Origin: Marivita sp.
Lineage (GTDB): Bacteria; Pseudomonadota; Alphaproteobacteria; Rhodobacterales; Rhodobacteraceae
Assembly (NCBI RefSeq): GCF_020055675.1
Contig: NZ_JAIPUS010000001.1
Span: 310,001 to 374,000 of the forward strand
Length of the DNA: 64,000 nucleotides
Direction: 5' to 3'
Part shown: one piece after another, positions 51,144 to 60,038 of the stretch
Layout of the letters: each line of letters begins with the position of its first letter
Position numbering within the stretch: position 1 is the stretch's first letter
Made by a program: the position numbers and the translations under genes
The notes under the pieces: model-generated
The model's database searches: none
The model's input: the letters and a program-made list of their open reading frames with translations, nothing else
What the model was told of the DNA's origin: nothing

Positions 51144-52124
51144 ATGTGGGATTTCTCGGCTAGGCAGGCGATGGCCATGATGGCGCGAACCGCGCCGTTC
51201 ATCGTGTTCCGCATGGCGGTCTATTTCGGCGCGGCTGTTGCCTACATGCTGATGACCGGTGTCGGCGCGGGGGTTGGCTGGGGTGTTGGCGGCTTTGGCG
51301 ACGAAGACTTTCGGGCGGCGGCCACGCTCTGGGGTGGGGTCGCGGGCTTCGGCATCACTGCGGCGGTCATGTATCTTCTGCGCGAATACCTGCTTTATGT
51401 GGTGAAAGCGGGCCATGTGGCTGTGCTGGTCGACCTGATCGACGGCAAGACGCTGTCTCAGGGCCGGTCGCAGATTTCCCATGCCCGCGCGGAAGTGACG
51501 GCACGCTTTGGCCAGACCAGCACGCTCTTTGCGGTCGACCAGTTGATCAAGGGCGTTCTGAAGGCGATCACGGGTCTGTTGCGCGGCATGATGAGCATCA
51601 TTCCCGTTCCCGGCGCGCGTCAGATCGTGTCCGTCGTGCAGGCCTTTCTGAAGATCGCCGTCGGCTTCATCGACGAGGTGATCCTGGCCTATGCCATACG
51701 CACCGGATCCGACAACGCCTGGCAGTCGGCCCGCGAGGGACTGGTACTGTACGGGCAGAATTACAAGGTCATGCTGAAGAATGCCGCTTGGCTTGCGCTC
51801 ATTGTCTATGGGCTGTCGTTCGTGGTGTTCCTGATCATGCTGGCGCCGGCGGGGCTGGCCGTCTACCTGATCCCCGGCGCATGGTCCGCAGGCGGCATGG
51901 TCTTTGCGCTTCTCCTGGCCTGGAGCGTGAAGGTCGCACTGCTGGAGCCTTTCGCGATCGCCTGCATGATGCAGGTCTATTTCCGCACCATCGAGGGCCA
52001 GACCCCTGACCCGGCATGGGAACAGCGGCTCGACAGCCTGTCGGCGAAGTTCCGCAAGCTCAAGGAAAAGGCCGTGTCGGTGACGGACCCGGACCCGCAA
52101 CCGGCGGCCGCCCGGGCAACATGA
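51144..52124 (+). CDS. Hypothetical multi-helix membrane protein
   Basis: A 326-residue protein with an N-terminal helix pair (TAPFIVFRMAVYFGAAVAYMLMT and a Gly-rich GVGAGVGWGVGGFG link), another helix near 70, a long amphipathic section (about 90-185) and two or three helices at 220-290. The C-terminal 45 residues are charged (LDSLSAKFRKLKEKAVSV). I do not recognise a named family. ATG 51144 was chosen because the hydrophobic protein starts there; an earlier in-frame ATG would add 17 residues. The VWA-protein gene follows 76 bp later. Confidence 0.7.
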   Translation: MWDFSARQAMAMMARTAPFIVFRMAVYFGAAVAYMLMTGVGAGVGWGVGGFGDEDFRAAATLWGGVAGFGITAAVMYLLREYLLYVVKAGHVAVLVDLIDGKTLSQGRSQISHARAEVTARFGQTSTLFAVDQLIKGVLKAITGLLRGMMSIIPVPGARQIVSVVQAFLKIAVGFIDEVILAYAIRTGSDNAWQSAREGLVLYGQNYKVMLKNAAWLALIVYGLSFVVFLIMLAPAGLAVYLIPGAWSAGGMVFALLLAWSVKVALLEPFAIACMMQVYFRTIEGQTPDPAWEQRLDSLSAKFRKLKEKAVSVTDPDPQPAAARAT

Positions 52125-52200
52125 TCCGACCGACTGTGGATCAACCGGCAGGCCCCGAGTTTCAAAAATGCAAGCCCGTCAACAGGACGAGGATAAAACA

Positions 52201-53388
52201 ATGGCAAATCCCCGATACATAATGCTGACAACCGCGGTCCTGTCGGCCCTGGTCGTGACCAAATCGCACGCCGAAACGGCAAGCGTGATCGTGTTCGACG
52301 CCTCGGGGTCAATGTGGGCGCAGTTTGAGAATGGCAAATCCCGCATCGAGATCGCCCGCGACGTGATGGATGATTTCGCAGCCGACCGCGATGCGCAGGG
52401 CGTCATCGGCGTGGTGAGCTATGGCCACACGCGGCGCGGCGATTGCGGCGATATCGAGACGGTGCTGCCCGTCGCGCCGCATGCGGCGGGCGACCTCGCG
52501 GCGACCATCCGCACCCTGGACCCCAAGGGCAAGACGCCCCTGACCGACGCGATGGCACAGGCCCGCGACCTGGTCCCGCGCACCGCGGAGGCTGCGGATA
52601 TCATCCTGATCACCGACGGGCTGGAAAACTGTGGTGGCGACCCCTGCGCGCTGGCGGCGGAGTTCGCCGCCGAGGGGATCGATCTGCGCGCCCACGTCGT
52701 CGGCTTCGCGATGGAGGCCGAGGCGGTCGAGACACTGTCCTGTATCCCCGATCAGACCGGTGGGCAGCTTTTCACCACGCAGTCCGGCGCCGAGTTGGCC
52801 GCCGCGTTGACCGACGTGGCCTTGGCCGCGCCCGCGGTCGAGGTGGACCTTGCCGCGCCTTTCGAAGTCACCGCCGGGGCGACCTTTGAAGTCACGGTCG
52901 AAGGCGGGGACAGCGACAAGGATTACCTGCTGATCGCCCGCGACGGCAGCCCGGAAGAGGCCAGCCGCTATCAGCGCATGGGCAACCGCGTGGGCGGCGA
53001 TGGCACCTATGAATATACGGCTCCCTCCGACTCCGGAGAGTACGAACTGCGTTACCATCTGGTTCGCGACAACACCATCGCGGCGCGCCATCCGCTGACC
53101 GTCCTTGCCGCAAATACCCGCATGGAGGTGCCGACTGCGGTAGATGCCGAGGCAAAGTTCGAGGTGTCGATCGCCGGGGGTGTCTCCGGCTATGTCGTGA
53201 TCGTCGAAGAGGGCCGCGCCCCCGACGATATCGTGTCGCGCTATGCCCGCATGAAGAATTCGGTCGATGGCGACGAAGGCACGCTCACCCGCACCGCCCC
53301 CGAGACGCCGGGCCGCTACCTGCTGCGCTATCACGCCGGGGATGATCAGCGCCTGCTGGTCGAACAGCCTCTCGTGGTCTCCGAATGA
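52201..53388 (+). CDS. Exported VWA-domain protein
   Basis: A 395-residue protein with a signal peptide (YIMLTTAVLSALVVTKSHA). Residues 25-205 are a von Willebrand factor A domain with an intact MIDAS metal site: VIVFDASGSMWAQ (DxSxS), GKTPLTD (Thr) and IILITDGLENCGGDPC (Asp). Two beta-rich repeats of about 85 residues follow (VEVDLAAPFEVTAGATFEVTVEGG with LLIARDG; then MEVPTAVDAEAKFEVSIAGG with VVIVEEG), each ending in an YELRYH- or YLLRYH-type strand. They suggest a periplasmic binding scaffold. Function unknown. Confidence 0.85.
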   Translation: MANPRYIMLTTAVLSALVVTKSHAETASVIVFDASGSMWAQFENGKSRIEIARDVMDDFAADRDAQGVIGVVSYGHTRRGDCGDIETVLPVAPHAAGDLAATIRTLDPKGKTPLTDAMAQARDLVPRTAEAADIILITDGLENCGGDPCALAAEFAAEGIDLRAHVVGFAMEAEAVETLSCIPDQTGGQLFTTQSGAELAAALTDVALAAPAVEVDLAAPFEVTAGATFEVTVEGGDSDKDYLLIARDGSPEEASRYQRMGNRVGGDGTYEYTAPSDSGEYELRYHLVRDNTIAARHPLTVLAANTRMEVPTAVDAEAKFEVSIAGGVSGYVVIVEEGRAPDDIVSRYARMKNSVDGDEGTLTRTAPETPGRYLLRYHAGDDQRLLVEQPLVVSE

Positions 53389-53468
53389 CGTTTTCCCGAC
53401 GCGGCGCTTGCGCGCTCTCGCCGATCAGGGGATAGTCCCCGCCGGCGCTCTGGCCTCGGCCGATCCAG

Positions 53469-53504
53469 CACGGGTTGGGAGACATGCACGGGTTGGGAGA
53501 CATG
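53469..53504. repeat. Tandem 18-bp repeat, two copies
   Basis: CACGGGTTGGGAGACATG occurs twice head-to-tail without mismatch (53469-53486 and 53487-53504), just ahead of a longer dispersed repeat. There is no gene in this spacer. Confidence 0.9.
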
Positions 53505-53517
53505 ACGCCGTAGACCT

Positions 53518-53679
53518 GGGATGTGGCGCGCGCGTGCGGACAGAGACGCGTCTCCGTCGCGCGTTTCATGTCATCAATGGTGGGATGTGGCGCGCGCGCG
53601 TGCGGACAGAGACACGGCTTATGATCGAAACAGACAACGAGCGGATGGGGATGTGGCGCGCGCGCGCGCGGACAGAGAC
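53518..53679. repeat. Three GC-rich direct repeats with 34-bp spacers
   Basis: A unit of 30-32 bp beginning GGGATGTGGCGCGCGCG and ending GCGGACAGAGAC occurs at 53518-53547, 53582-53613 and 53648-53679. Copies differ only in the length and phase of the CG run. The two spacers are unrelated and each 34 bp. No cas genes occur in the window, so I do not call it CRISPR. With the 18-bp tandem repeat it occupies the 389-bp gene-free gap between the VWA and aldo/keto reductase genes. Confidence 0.85.
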
Positions 53680-53777
53680 CCCTTGGCACCGACAGTGGCG
53701 GGGCACGGCATATCGCTCAGGCCGCAGACACCACCGCCGTCAGTTCCTCGGTCTTGCCGTCGACCCTTTTCGTATTT

Positions 53778-54782
53778 TCAGCAATATTTCTCCGGTCCGT
53801 TGTTCTGAGCCACTGAATAGCGATCTCCATGCGCCCATCCGACGGGCAGGCGGCGGTCGATTTCCGCAAGGATGTCGGGTGTCAGATCAAGCGCGGTTCC
53901 CGCCGCGAGGTCGCGCAGGTGCTGCGGGCTGTGCGTGCCGGGGATCGGGATCACGCGATCACCCTGCTGCAGCAGCCAGGCGATGGCAAGCGCGGCAGTT
54001 GGCTGGCCCATGTCGGTCGCAATTTCGCGCAGCGCGTCGCTTGCGCGCCGGTTGCGCATCAGATTCTTGCCGGTGAACCGCGGATTGTCCGACAGAAAGG
54101 CCGAACGCGCGATGCTTTCCGGCGTCGGCGGGCGGTCGGTCAGAAGCCCGCGCCCGACGGGCGAAAACGCCACCAGCGCGGTGCCCAATTCGGCGCAGGT
54201 CTGCACAAGGCCCAGGTCGGGCAGGCGGGTTTGCAGCGAATATTCCGACTGCACAGCGGCCACCGGGTGCACCGCTGCCGCCCGGCGCAGCGATGTGGGC
54301 GCGATCTCGGAAAACCCGAAACGGGCGATTTTGCCCTTTTGCACCAGCCGCGCGAGGCTTTCCGTCACGTCCTCGATCTCGATATCGGGGTCGCGCCGAT
54401 GCACGTAGAACAGTTCCACCTGTTCGAGGCCAAGGCGCTTGAGGCTCTTGTCGAGTTCCTGCTCGAGGTGTGGCGCGCTGTTGTCGAACTTGCGGGGGCC
54501 GGAGTCACGGCCTCGCACGATCCCGGCCTTGGTGGCGATCCGGAAGGGCAGGGCGCCCTTGGCGCGATAGCGGTCAAGATGCGCGCCGATGATCTCTTCC
54601 GAGCGCCCCATGCCATAGACATTTGACGTGTCCAGATGGGTGATCCCGCACTCGATGGCAGCATCCAGCGTGGCGTGGCAGTCGGTTTCGGCCACGTCAC
54701 CGTAGAAGGCGGTAAAGGACATCGCACCCACGCCGATGGCCGAAACTTCCGGCCCATCGGGCCCCAGCTTGCGCATCTGCAT
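53778..54782 (-). CDS. Aldo/keto reductase
   Basis: A 334-residue AKR: LGPDGPEVSAIGVGAMSFTAFYG, ITHLDTSNVYGMGRSEEIIG with catalytic Asp and Tyr, RIATKAGIVRG (Lys), LFYVHRRDPDIEIEDV (His), and IPIPGTHSPQHLRDLAAG near 295 for cofactor phosphate. It is of the YajO/IolS-like group reducing aldehydes with NADPH; substrate unknown. ATG 54782 is chosen because its A is shared with the stop codon (TGATG) of a small upstream gene, which indicates coupled translation. Confidence 0.9.
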   Translation of the reverse strand: MQMRKLGPDGPEVSAIGVGAMSFTAFYGDVAETDCHATLDAAIECGITHLDTSNVYGMGRSEEIIGAHLDRYRAKGALPFRIATKAGIVRGRDSGPRKFDNSAPHLEQELDKSLKRLGLEQVELFYVHRRDPDIEIEDVTESLARLVQKGKIARFGFSEIAPTSLRRAAAVHPVAAVQSEYSLQTRLPDLGLVQTCAELGTALVAFSPVGRGLLTDRPPTPESIARSAFLSDNPRFTGKNLMRNRRASDALREIATDMGQPTAALAIAWLLQQGDRVIPIPGTHSPQHLRDLAAGTALDLTPDILAEIDRRLPVGWAHGDRYSVAQNNGPEKYC

Positions 54783-54937
54783 CACTGAACCTCGCCGCTT
54801 CGCAAACGCGGGTTGGCCGACAGGACAAGGTCAAGCTGCGGGCAAGCCGGGGTCTTCGCAGAAAGGGGCGTGGCCTTGTCCTTTGCGCGCGCGCGAACAG
54901 GCGCGTCTTGCGGTGTGAGGGCGTGGTCGTCGGGCAT
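54782..54937 (-). CDS. 51-residue hypothetical protein coupled to the aldo/keto reductase
   Basis: On the minus strand ATG at 54937 is preceded by ACGGAGGCTGC, a strong ribosome site, and opens a 51-codon frame that ends TGA at 54784-54782, sharing its A with the reductase start codon. The product starts MPDDHALTPQDAPVRARAKD and ends with ANPRLRSGEVQ. It is hydrophilic, has one Cys and no membrane segment. I know no family. Good ribosome site plus exact stop-start overlap argue that it is real and controls reductase translation or works with it. Confidence 0.6.
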   Translation of the reverse strand: MPDDHALTPQDAPVRARAKDKATPLSAKTPACPQLDLVLSANPRLRSGEVQ

Positions 54938-55396
54938 GCAGCCTCCGTGTCGTTCCGTGGGGTTTCTCGATCAGCCCCTCTATGCGCATCTGCGACAGGG
55001 TCTTCAACATAAATGCCTGTGCAGGTCTCTGCTTGCAGCGTGGTTTTCAAAGCAGCCGCGAGGGAACCGCGAATCAAAGGCCCGGATGAATACCGCCCGG
55101 CCGGTGAAAGCGATGTTGCCGGATGCAATGCTTTGGCATGTAAAGGCCATGGTTGCCAGCTTCAGGTTTTGGCCGGTAGCGACGCGCGTCTCGCTTGACA
55201 TGACGGTTGGCCGGAATTGCCATTGCGGTCTGGTTCGACTTGGTCGTATGTCTGCGCGGGACCCGCCCGACGCCCCGGATGAGACCCGCCTGTGGTAGGG
55301 CAACGTGCTGATCGGCGCCCAGACGCGGGGGCTGGTCAATTGTTTTGCCGCCTGTGTTGCCCTGTGTTTCTGTGACCAAGAGAAACTGGAGATACC
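54938..55396. other. Intergenic stretch
   Basis: About 460 bp between the minus-strand small gene and the dipeptidase gene. Several short frames exist on both strands but none has a ribosome site together with recognisable features. It should contain divergent promoters. Confidence 0.45.
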
Positions 55397-56449
55397 ATGA
55401 CCGACTTTCCCGTCTTTGACGGCCACAATGACCTGGTTTTACGCATTCTGCGCGGGCACGTGACCGCTGACGCCGTTGCGTCGGGGCTGTCAGATGGGCA
55501 TATCGACAAGCCGCGTGCGCAGAAAGGCGGCTTGGGTGGCGGCATGTTCGCGATTTTCGTGCCCAGCCCTGATGACAAGGCCGTGCGCCATGACGAAATG
55601 CGCAACCCGCCTTACGACATTGCCTTGCCGACCCGCGTGACCGAGGCCGAGGCGACGGACTGGACCGAACGCGGCCTTGACGCGATGGACGCCCTGGAGG
55701 CTGCTGGCGCCATCCGCATCTGCCGCACCGCGCAAGAGATCGAAGCGGCGCTGGCGGCCGAGGAAATGGCCGCCGTCCTGCATATCGAGGGTGCCGAGGC
55801 GATCGACCGCGACTTCGAAAAGCTCAACGCGTGGCATGCCCGCGGGCTGCGGTCGCTTGGGCCGGTCTGGAGCCGCGACACCGTCTGGGGCCACGGCGTG
55901 CCGTTCCGCTACCCGTCCGATCCCGACACGGGGCCGGGCCTGACGGAAGACGGCAAGGCGCTGGTCCGCGAATGCAATCGACTGAAAATCCTCGTGGACC
56001 TGTCGCACCTCAATGCCAAGGGCGTCGAGGACGTGGCCCGGATCACCGATGCGCCACTGGTGGCAACGCATTCCAACGCCTGGGCGGTGTGCCCGCATTC
56101 GCGCAACGTGACCGACCGCCAACTGGCGATGATCCGCGACAGCGATGGAATGGTGGGCATCAACTTTGCCAGCGCCTTTTTGCGGCCCGACGGGCGGATG
56201 GAGTCCGAGTTTGAGCTTGACATCATGCTCCGACACTTTGACGATCTTATCAGCAGCCTTGGCGAGGATCGTGTCGGCCTTGGGTCCGATTTCGACGGTG
56301 CGCTTGTTCCTGATCGGATCGGGGATTGTGCGGGCCTGCCCAACCTGCTCACTGCATTGCGGTCTCATGGCGTGGACGATGGTCTTATGACTAAGATCAC
56401 ACATGGGAATTGGCTAAGGGTCCTGCGGAAAACGTGGGGCGAACAATAA
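55397..56449 (+). CDS. Membrane dipeptidase (peptidase M19)
   Basis: A 350-residue TIM-barrel zinc peptidase of the renal dipeptidase family: VFDGHNDLVLRIL (HxD), AVLHIEGAEAIDRD (bridging Glu), RGLRSLGPVWSRDTVWGHGVPF, VDLSHLNAKGVEDVARITDAPLVATHSNAWAVCPHSRNVTD (His ligands and catalytic region) and VGLGSDFDG (Asp). It splits dipeptides and may act on D-amino-acid dipeptides or peptidoglycan products. No signal peptide is present, so it is cytoplasmic. It stands just ahead of a dipeptide-type ABC transporter, which suggests it hydrolyses what that system imports. Start ATG 55397 follows AGAAACTGGAG. Confidence 0.93.
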   Translation: MTDFPVFDGHNDLVLRILRGHVTADAVASGLSDGHIDKPRAQKGGLGGGMFAIFVPSPDDKAVRHDEMRNPPYDIALPTRVTEAEATDWTERGLDAMDALEAAGAIRICRTAQEIEAALAAEEMAAVLHIEGAEAIDRDFEKLNAWHARGLRSLGPVWSRDTVWGHGVPFRYPSDPDTGPGLTEDGKALVRECNRLKILVDLSHLNAKGVEDVARITDAPLVATHSNAWAVCPHSRNVTDRQLAMIRDSDGMVGINFASAFLRPDGRMESEFELDIMLRHFDDLISSLGEDRVGLGSDFDGALVPDRIGDCAGLPNLLTALRSHGVDDGLMTKITHGNWLRVLRKTWGEQ

Positions 56450-56469
56450 TTGGAACGGGGACTTACACC

Positions 56470-58065
56470 ATGAAATCACCCTTTGTTGCAGCTGCGGTTG
56501 CGTCGCTTCTGGCCGTAGGCGTGGCCGCGCCGAGCGTTGCCCAGACACCGCCGAACATGCTGGTCATCGCGAACCGGATCGACGACATCAAGACCTTCGA
56601 TCCGGCCGAAAGCTTTGAATTCGCCGGCGCCGATGTCAGCCGGAATGTCTACCAGAAGCTGGTCAACTTCGATCCGCTCGACCTTGATGCCGGTTTTCAG
56701 CCGCAACTGGCCGAAAGCTGGGAAATCTCCGACGATGGCATGACCATCACCTTCACGATGGCCGAGGGGCACACTTTTGCCTCAGGCAACCCGGTGACGG
56801 CCAAGGACGCCGAATTCTCTCTGCGTCGCGCGGTGACACTGAACAAGACGCCGTCCTTCATCCTGACGCAGTTCGGCTTCACCCCGGAAAACGTCGAACA
56901 GACCATCGTGGCCCCGGATGACAGCACGCTGGTGCTGACACTGGACAAGCCCTACGCGCTTTCTTTCGTGCTGAACTGCCTTACGGCCACCATCGGCGGC
57001 ATCGTCGACATGGAAACCGCGATGGCGAATGAAGCCGATGGCGACATGGGCAACGCCTGGCTGCGCACCAACACGGCCGGCTCGGGCCCCTACAAGGTTG
57101 TCGAATGGCGGCCGAGCGAAAGCGTGCTGATGGATCTCAATCCCAATTACAGCGGTGAAACCCCCGCCATGGAGCGGGTGATCGTCCAGCACATTCAGGA
57201 AAGCGCGACCCAGCGTCTTCAGCTCGAACGCGGCGATGTCGACGTTGCGCGCAACCTGTCGACCGAAGACGTGGCGGGCCTGTCGGATGTCGACAGCGTC
57301 AAGATCGTCGACGAACTGCGTGGCCGCCTGATGTATTTCGCGGCCAACCAGAAGAACGAGATGCTGTCCGATCCCAAGGTTCTGGAGGCGCTGAAGCTGG
57401 CGGCTGATTACCAAGGCATGTCGGATTCCTTCCTCAAGGGGCAGTACACCGTGCATCAGGCATTCCTGCCGCGCACCTTCCTGGGTGCGCTTGAGGAAAC
57501 GCCGTTCTCCTATGACATGGAGGCTGCACAGGCGGCACTGGCGGACTCGGCTTATCCCGATTGTGGCCCGATCAAGATCTCGGTCCGCGATGCGCAGGAA
57601 CGCATGGACATCGCCCAGTCGCTTCAGAACACATGGGGCCAGCTTGGCTGCGATATCGAACTGATCGTCGGCACCGGCGCACAGACGCTGGACCGCTACC
57701 GCGCCCGCGAACACGATATCTATCTCGGCGCCTGGGGGCCGGATTATCCCGATCCCAACACCAACGCGGGCACTTTCGCCTTCAACCCCGACAATTCGGA
57801 TGAAGCGGGGGCCACTGGCCTGCTGGCATGGCGTAACGCTTGGGCCATCCCCGAGATGAGCGAAAAAACCCTGGCCGCAGTGGTCGAGAACGACACCGAA
57901 ACGCGCGCTGAAATGTATCGTGACTTGCAACGCGAGCATCAGCAGATCAGCCCGTTCGGCGTGATGTTCCAGCAGATCGAACAGAACGGCATGCAGTCGA
58001 GTGTCGAGAACTTCGTCGCGGGTGGCGCAACCACGGCCGTGTCCTATTGGGTGATCACCAAGTAA
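56470..58065 (+). CDS. ABC transporter substrate-binding protein (dipeptide/oligopeptide, SBP_bac_5)
   Basis: A 531-residue periplasmic binding protein. After the signal peptide (MKSPFVAAAVASLLAVGVAAPSVAQ) come family segments: IKTFDPAESFEFAGADVSRNVYQKLVNFD, QPQLAESWEISDDGMTITFTMAEGHTFASGNPVTAKDAEFSLRR, GSGPYKVVEWRPSESVLMDLNPNYSG near 205, and a C-terminal domain with DIYLGAWGPDYPDPNTNAGTF near 415. It binds peptides or related solutes for the permeases that follow. ATG 56470 begins the signal peptide. It is 20 bp after the dipeptidase stop and directly abuts the next gene. Confidence 0.95.
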   Translation: MKSPFVAAAVASLLAVGVAAPSVAQTPPNMLVIANRIDDIKTFDPAESFEFAGADVSRNVYQKLVNFDPLDLDAGFQPQLAESWEISDDGMTITFTMAEGHTFASGNPVTAKDAEFSLRRAVTLNKTPSFILTQFGFTPENVEQTIVAPDDSTLVLTLDKPYALSFVLNCLTATIGGIVDMETAMANEADGDMGNAWLRTNTAGSGPYKVVEWRPSESVLMDLNPNYSGETPAMERVIVQHIQESATQRLQLERGDVDVARNLSTEDVAGLSDVDSVKIVDELRGRLMYFAANQKNEMLSDPKVLEALKLAADYQGMSDSFLKGQYTVHQAFLPRTFLGALEETPFSYDMEAAQAALADSAYPDCGPIKISVRDAQERMDIAQSLQNTWGQLGCDIELIVGTGAQTLDRYRAREHDIYLGAWGPDYPDPNTNAGTFAFNPDNSDEAGATGLLAWRNAWAIPEMSEKTLAAVVENDTETRAEMYRDLQREHQQISPFGVMFQQIEQNGMQSSVENFVAGGATTAVSYWVITK

Positions 58066-59127
58066 ATGGCGGATCAGAACGTCAATCAGACAGGCGGGCG
58101 GCTGCGGCCGCCCGTCCCTATCTGGGTCAGGAAATCCCTGGCCACCTCCGCGACCGTGGCCTTCACGATCCTGGGCCTGCTTTTTGTCACCTTCATGATC
58201 GGCCGCGTGATGCCGATCGACCCGGTTCTGGCCGTGATCGGCGAACGCGCGACACAGGCCCAATACGAGCAGACCTTCCGGGATCTCGGGCTGGATCAGC
58301 CCTTGCTGGTGCAGTTCTGGATCTATGTCACCGACGTGCTCAAGGGCGATTTCGGCACGTCCATCCGAACCGGGCAGGAGGTCACGACCGACATCGCCCG
58401 CGTGTTCCCGGCAACGCTGGAACTGGCAACGCTTGGCACCTTGTTCGGCGTCGTTCTGGGCGTTCCTCTGGGTGTGATCGCCGCCGTCCGCCAAGGCAGC
58501 TGGATCGACCAGCTCGCGCGGTTCGTCGGCCTGATCGGCTATTCCATGCCGATCTTCTGGCTGGGCCTTGTGGGGTTGCTGATCTTCTACGGCATCCTTG
58601 GCTGGGTGGCCGGTCCGGGGCGCTTGGGCATCTTCTATCAAGGCATTGTCGAACCCATCACCGGCCTGATCCTGGTCGACAGCGCGCTGCGCGGTGAATG
58701 GGCCGTGTTCCGCAACGCGTTCTCGCACATCATCCTGCCCGCGTCCCTGCTGGGCTATTACAGCCTTGCCTATATCAGCCGCATGACGCGGTCCTTCATG
58801 CTCGAACAGCTTGGGTCGGAATACGTCACCACCGCGCGGGTCAAGGGGCTCAGCGAGTGGCAGGTGGTCTGGGGTCATGCCTTCCGCAACATCCGCATCC
58901 AGCTGGTGACGGTCATCGCGCTGGCCTATGCCAACCTTCTGGAAGGGTCCGTCCTGACCGAGATCATCTTTGCCTGGCCCGGTCTGGGGCAATACATCAC
59001 CACGTCGCTGCTGGCGAATGACATGAATTCCGTGCTGGGCGGCACGATCGTGATCGGCACGATCTTCGTGGGGATCAACATCTTCTCCGACCTGCTCTAC
59101 CGCTTCTTAGATCCGAGGTCCAAATGA
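58066..59127 (+). CDS. ABC transporter permease (DppB type)
   Basis: A 353-residue permease with six helices: SLATSATVAFTILGLLFVTFMIGRVMPIDP at the start, a periplasmic loop (RDLGLDQPLLVQFWIYVTDVLKGDFGTSI), and the BPD_transp_1 domain with LLGYYSLAYISRMTRSFMLEQLGSEYVTTARVKGLSEWQVVWGHAFRN, the EAA loop contacting the ATPases, followed by EIIFAWPGLGQYI. It starts at ATG immediately after the SBP stop and overlaps the next permease by 4 nt. Confidence 0.95.
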   Translation: MADQNVNQTGGRLRPPVPIWVRKSLATSATVAFTILGLLFVTFMIGRVMPIDPVLAVIGERATQAQYEQTFRDLGLDQPLLVQFWIYVTDVLKGDFGTSIRTGQEVTTDIARVFPATLELATLGTLFGVVLGVPLGVIAAVRQGSWIDQLARFVGLIGYSMPIFWLGLVGLLIFYGILGWVAGPGRLGIFYQGIVEPITGLILVDSALRGEWAVFRNAFSHIILPASLLGYYSLAYISRMTRSFMLEQLGSEYVTTARVKGLSEWQVVWGHAFRNIRIQLVTVIALAYANLLEGSVLTEIIFAWPGLGQYITTSLLANDMNSVLGGTIVIGTIFVGINIFSDLLYRFLDPRSK

Positions 59128-60038
59128 GCACTTCGCAAGGTTTGCGCGACTGGCTTCTCAGCGAAGAACCGACCTCCCGGCGACAGGCGAAATACGCATC
59201 CTGGTACAAGGGGTGGCTGACGCTGCGATCCAATACGCTGGCCATGATGGGCCTGTTCGTGCTGGCGTTCCTGATCCTGTGCGCAATCTTTGCACCGTTT
59301 CTGGCAACGCATGATCCTTTTGCACAGGATCTGGGACAACGGCTGCTGCCGCCTGGCGAAGATGGGCACCTCTTCGGCACCGACAGCCTGGGGCGGGACA
59401 TCTATTCCCGGCTGCTTTATGGCGCGCGGATCTCGATCTACATCGTCCTGCTCGTAATCATGGTGGCACCCCTCGTCGGCCTGATCGTGGGCACGGTGTC
59501 CGGCTACGCGGGCGGCTGGATCGACGTTGTGCTGATGCGGGTCACCGACATCTTCCTGGCCTTTCCACGCCTCATCCTGGCGCTGGCCTTCGTGGCGGCC
59601 CTTGGCGCGGGGATTGAAAACGCGGTGCTTGCGATCTCGCTCACCGCGTGGCCGCCCTATGCGCGGATCGCGCGGGCCGAAACGCTGACCATCCGCAATT
59701 CCGACTATATCCACGCGATCAAGCTTCAGGGTGCGGGACCATTCCGCATTGTTACCAAGCATATCTGGCCGCTCTGCATCTCGTCGCTGGTGATCCGCGT
59801 GACGCTCGACATGGCGGGCATCATCCTGACGGCGGCGGGACTGGGGTTTCTGGGCCTCGGTGCACAACCGCCCAGCCCGGAATGGGGCGCGATGATCTCG
59901 GAGGGGCGTCAATACATCCTGGATTACTGGTGGGTCGCCACGATCCCCGGCATCGCGATCTTTGCCATCAGCCTGGCTTTCAACCTGCTGGGCGACGGGA
60001 TGCGCGACGTGCTTGACCCGAAAGAGGACAATTCATGA
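59124..60038 (+). CDS. ABC transporter permease (DppC type)
   Basis: A 304-residue permease with an N-terminal OppC leader (TLRSNTLAMMGLFVLAFLILCAIFAPFLATHDPF), then HLFGTDSLGRDIYSRLLYGARIS near 90 and the EAA region LTAWPPYARIARAETLTIRNSDYIHAIKLQGAG near 175. Six helices. It pairs with the DppB-type permease to form the channel. ATGA overlaps join it to both neighbours. Confidence 0.95.
   Translation: MSTSQGLRDWLLSEEPTSRRQAKYASWYKGWLTLRSNTLAMMGLFVLAFLILCAIFAPFLATHDPFAQDLGQRLLPPGEDGHLFGTDSLGRDIYSRLLYGARISIYIVLLVIMVAPLVGLIVGTVSGYAGGWIDVVLMRVTDIFLAFPRLILALAFVAALGAGIENAVLAISLTAWPPYARIARAETLTIRNSDYIHAIKLQGAGPFRIVTKHIWPLCISSLVIRVTLDMAGIILTAAGLGFLGLGAQPPSPEWGAMISEGRQYILDYWWVATIPGIAIFAISLAFNLLGDGMRDVLDPKEDNS

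Noticed and set aside
53518-53679. CRISPR array
   Set aside because: Only three units, low-complexity CG-rich repeats of unequal length, no cas genes and no leader in the window.
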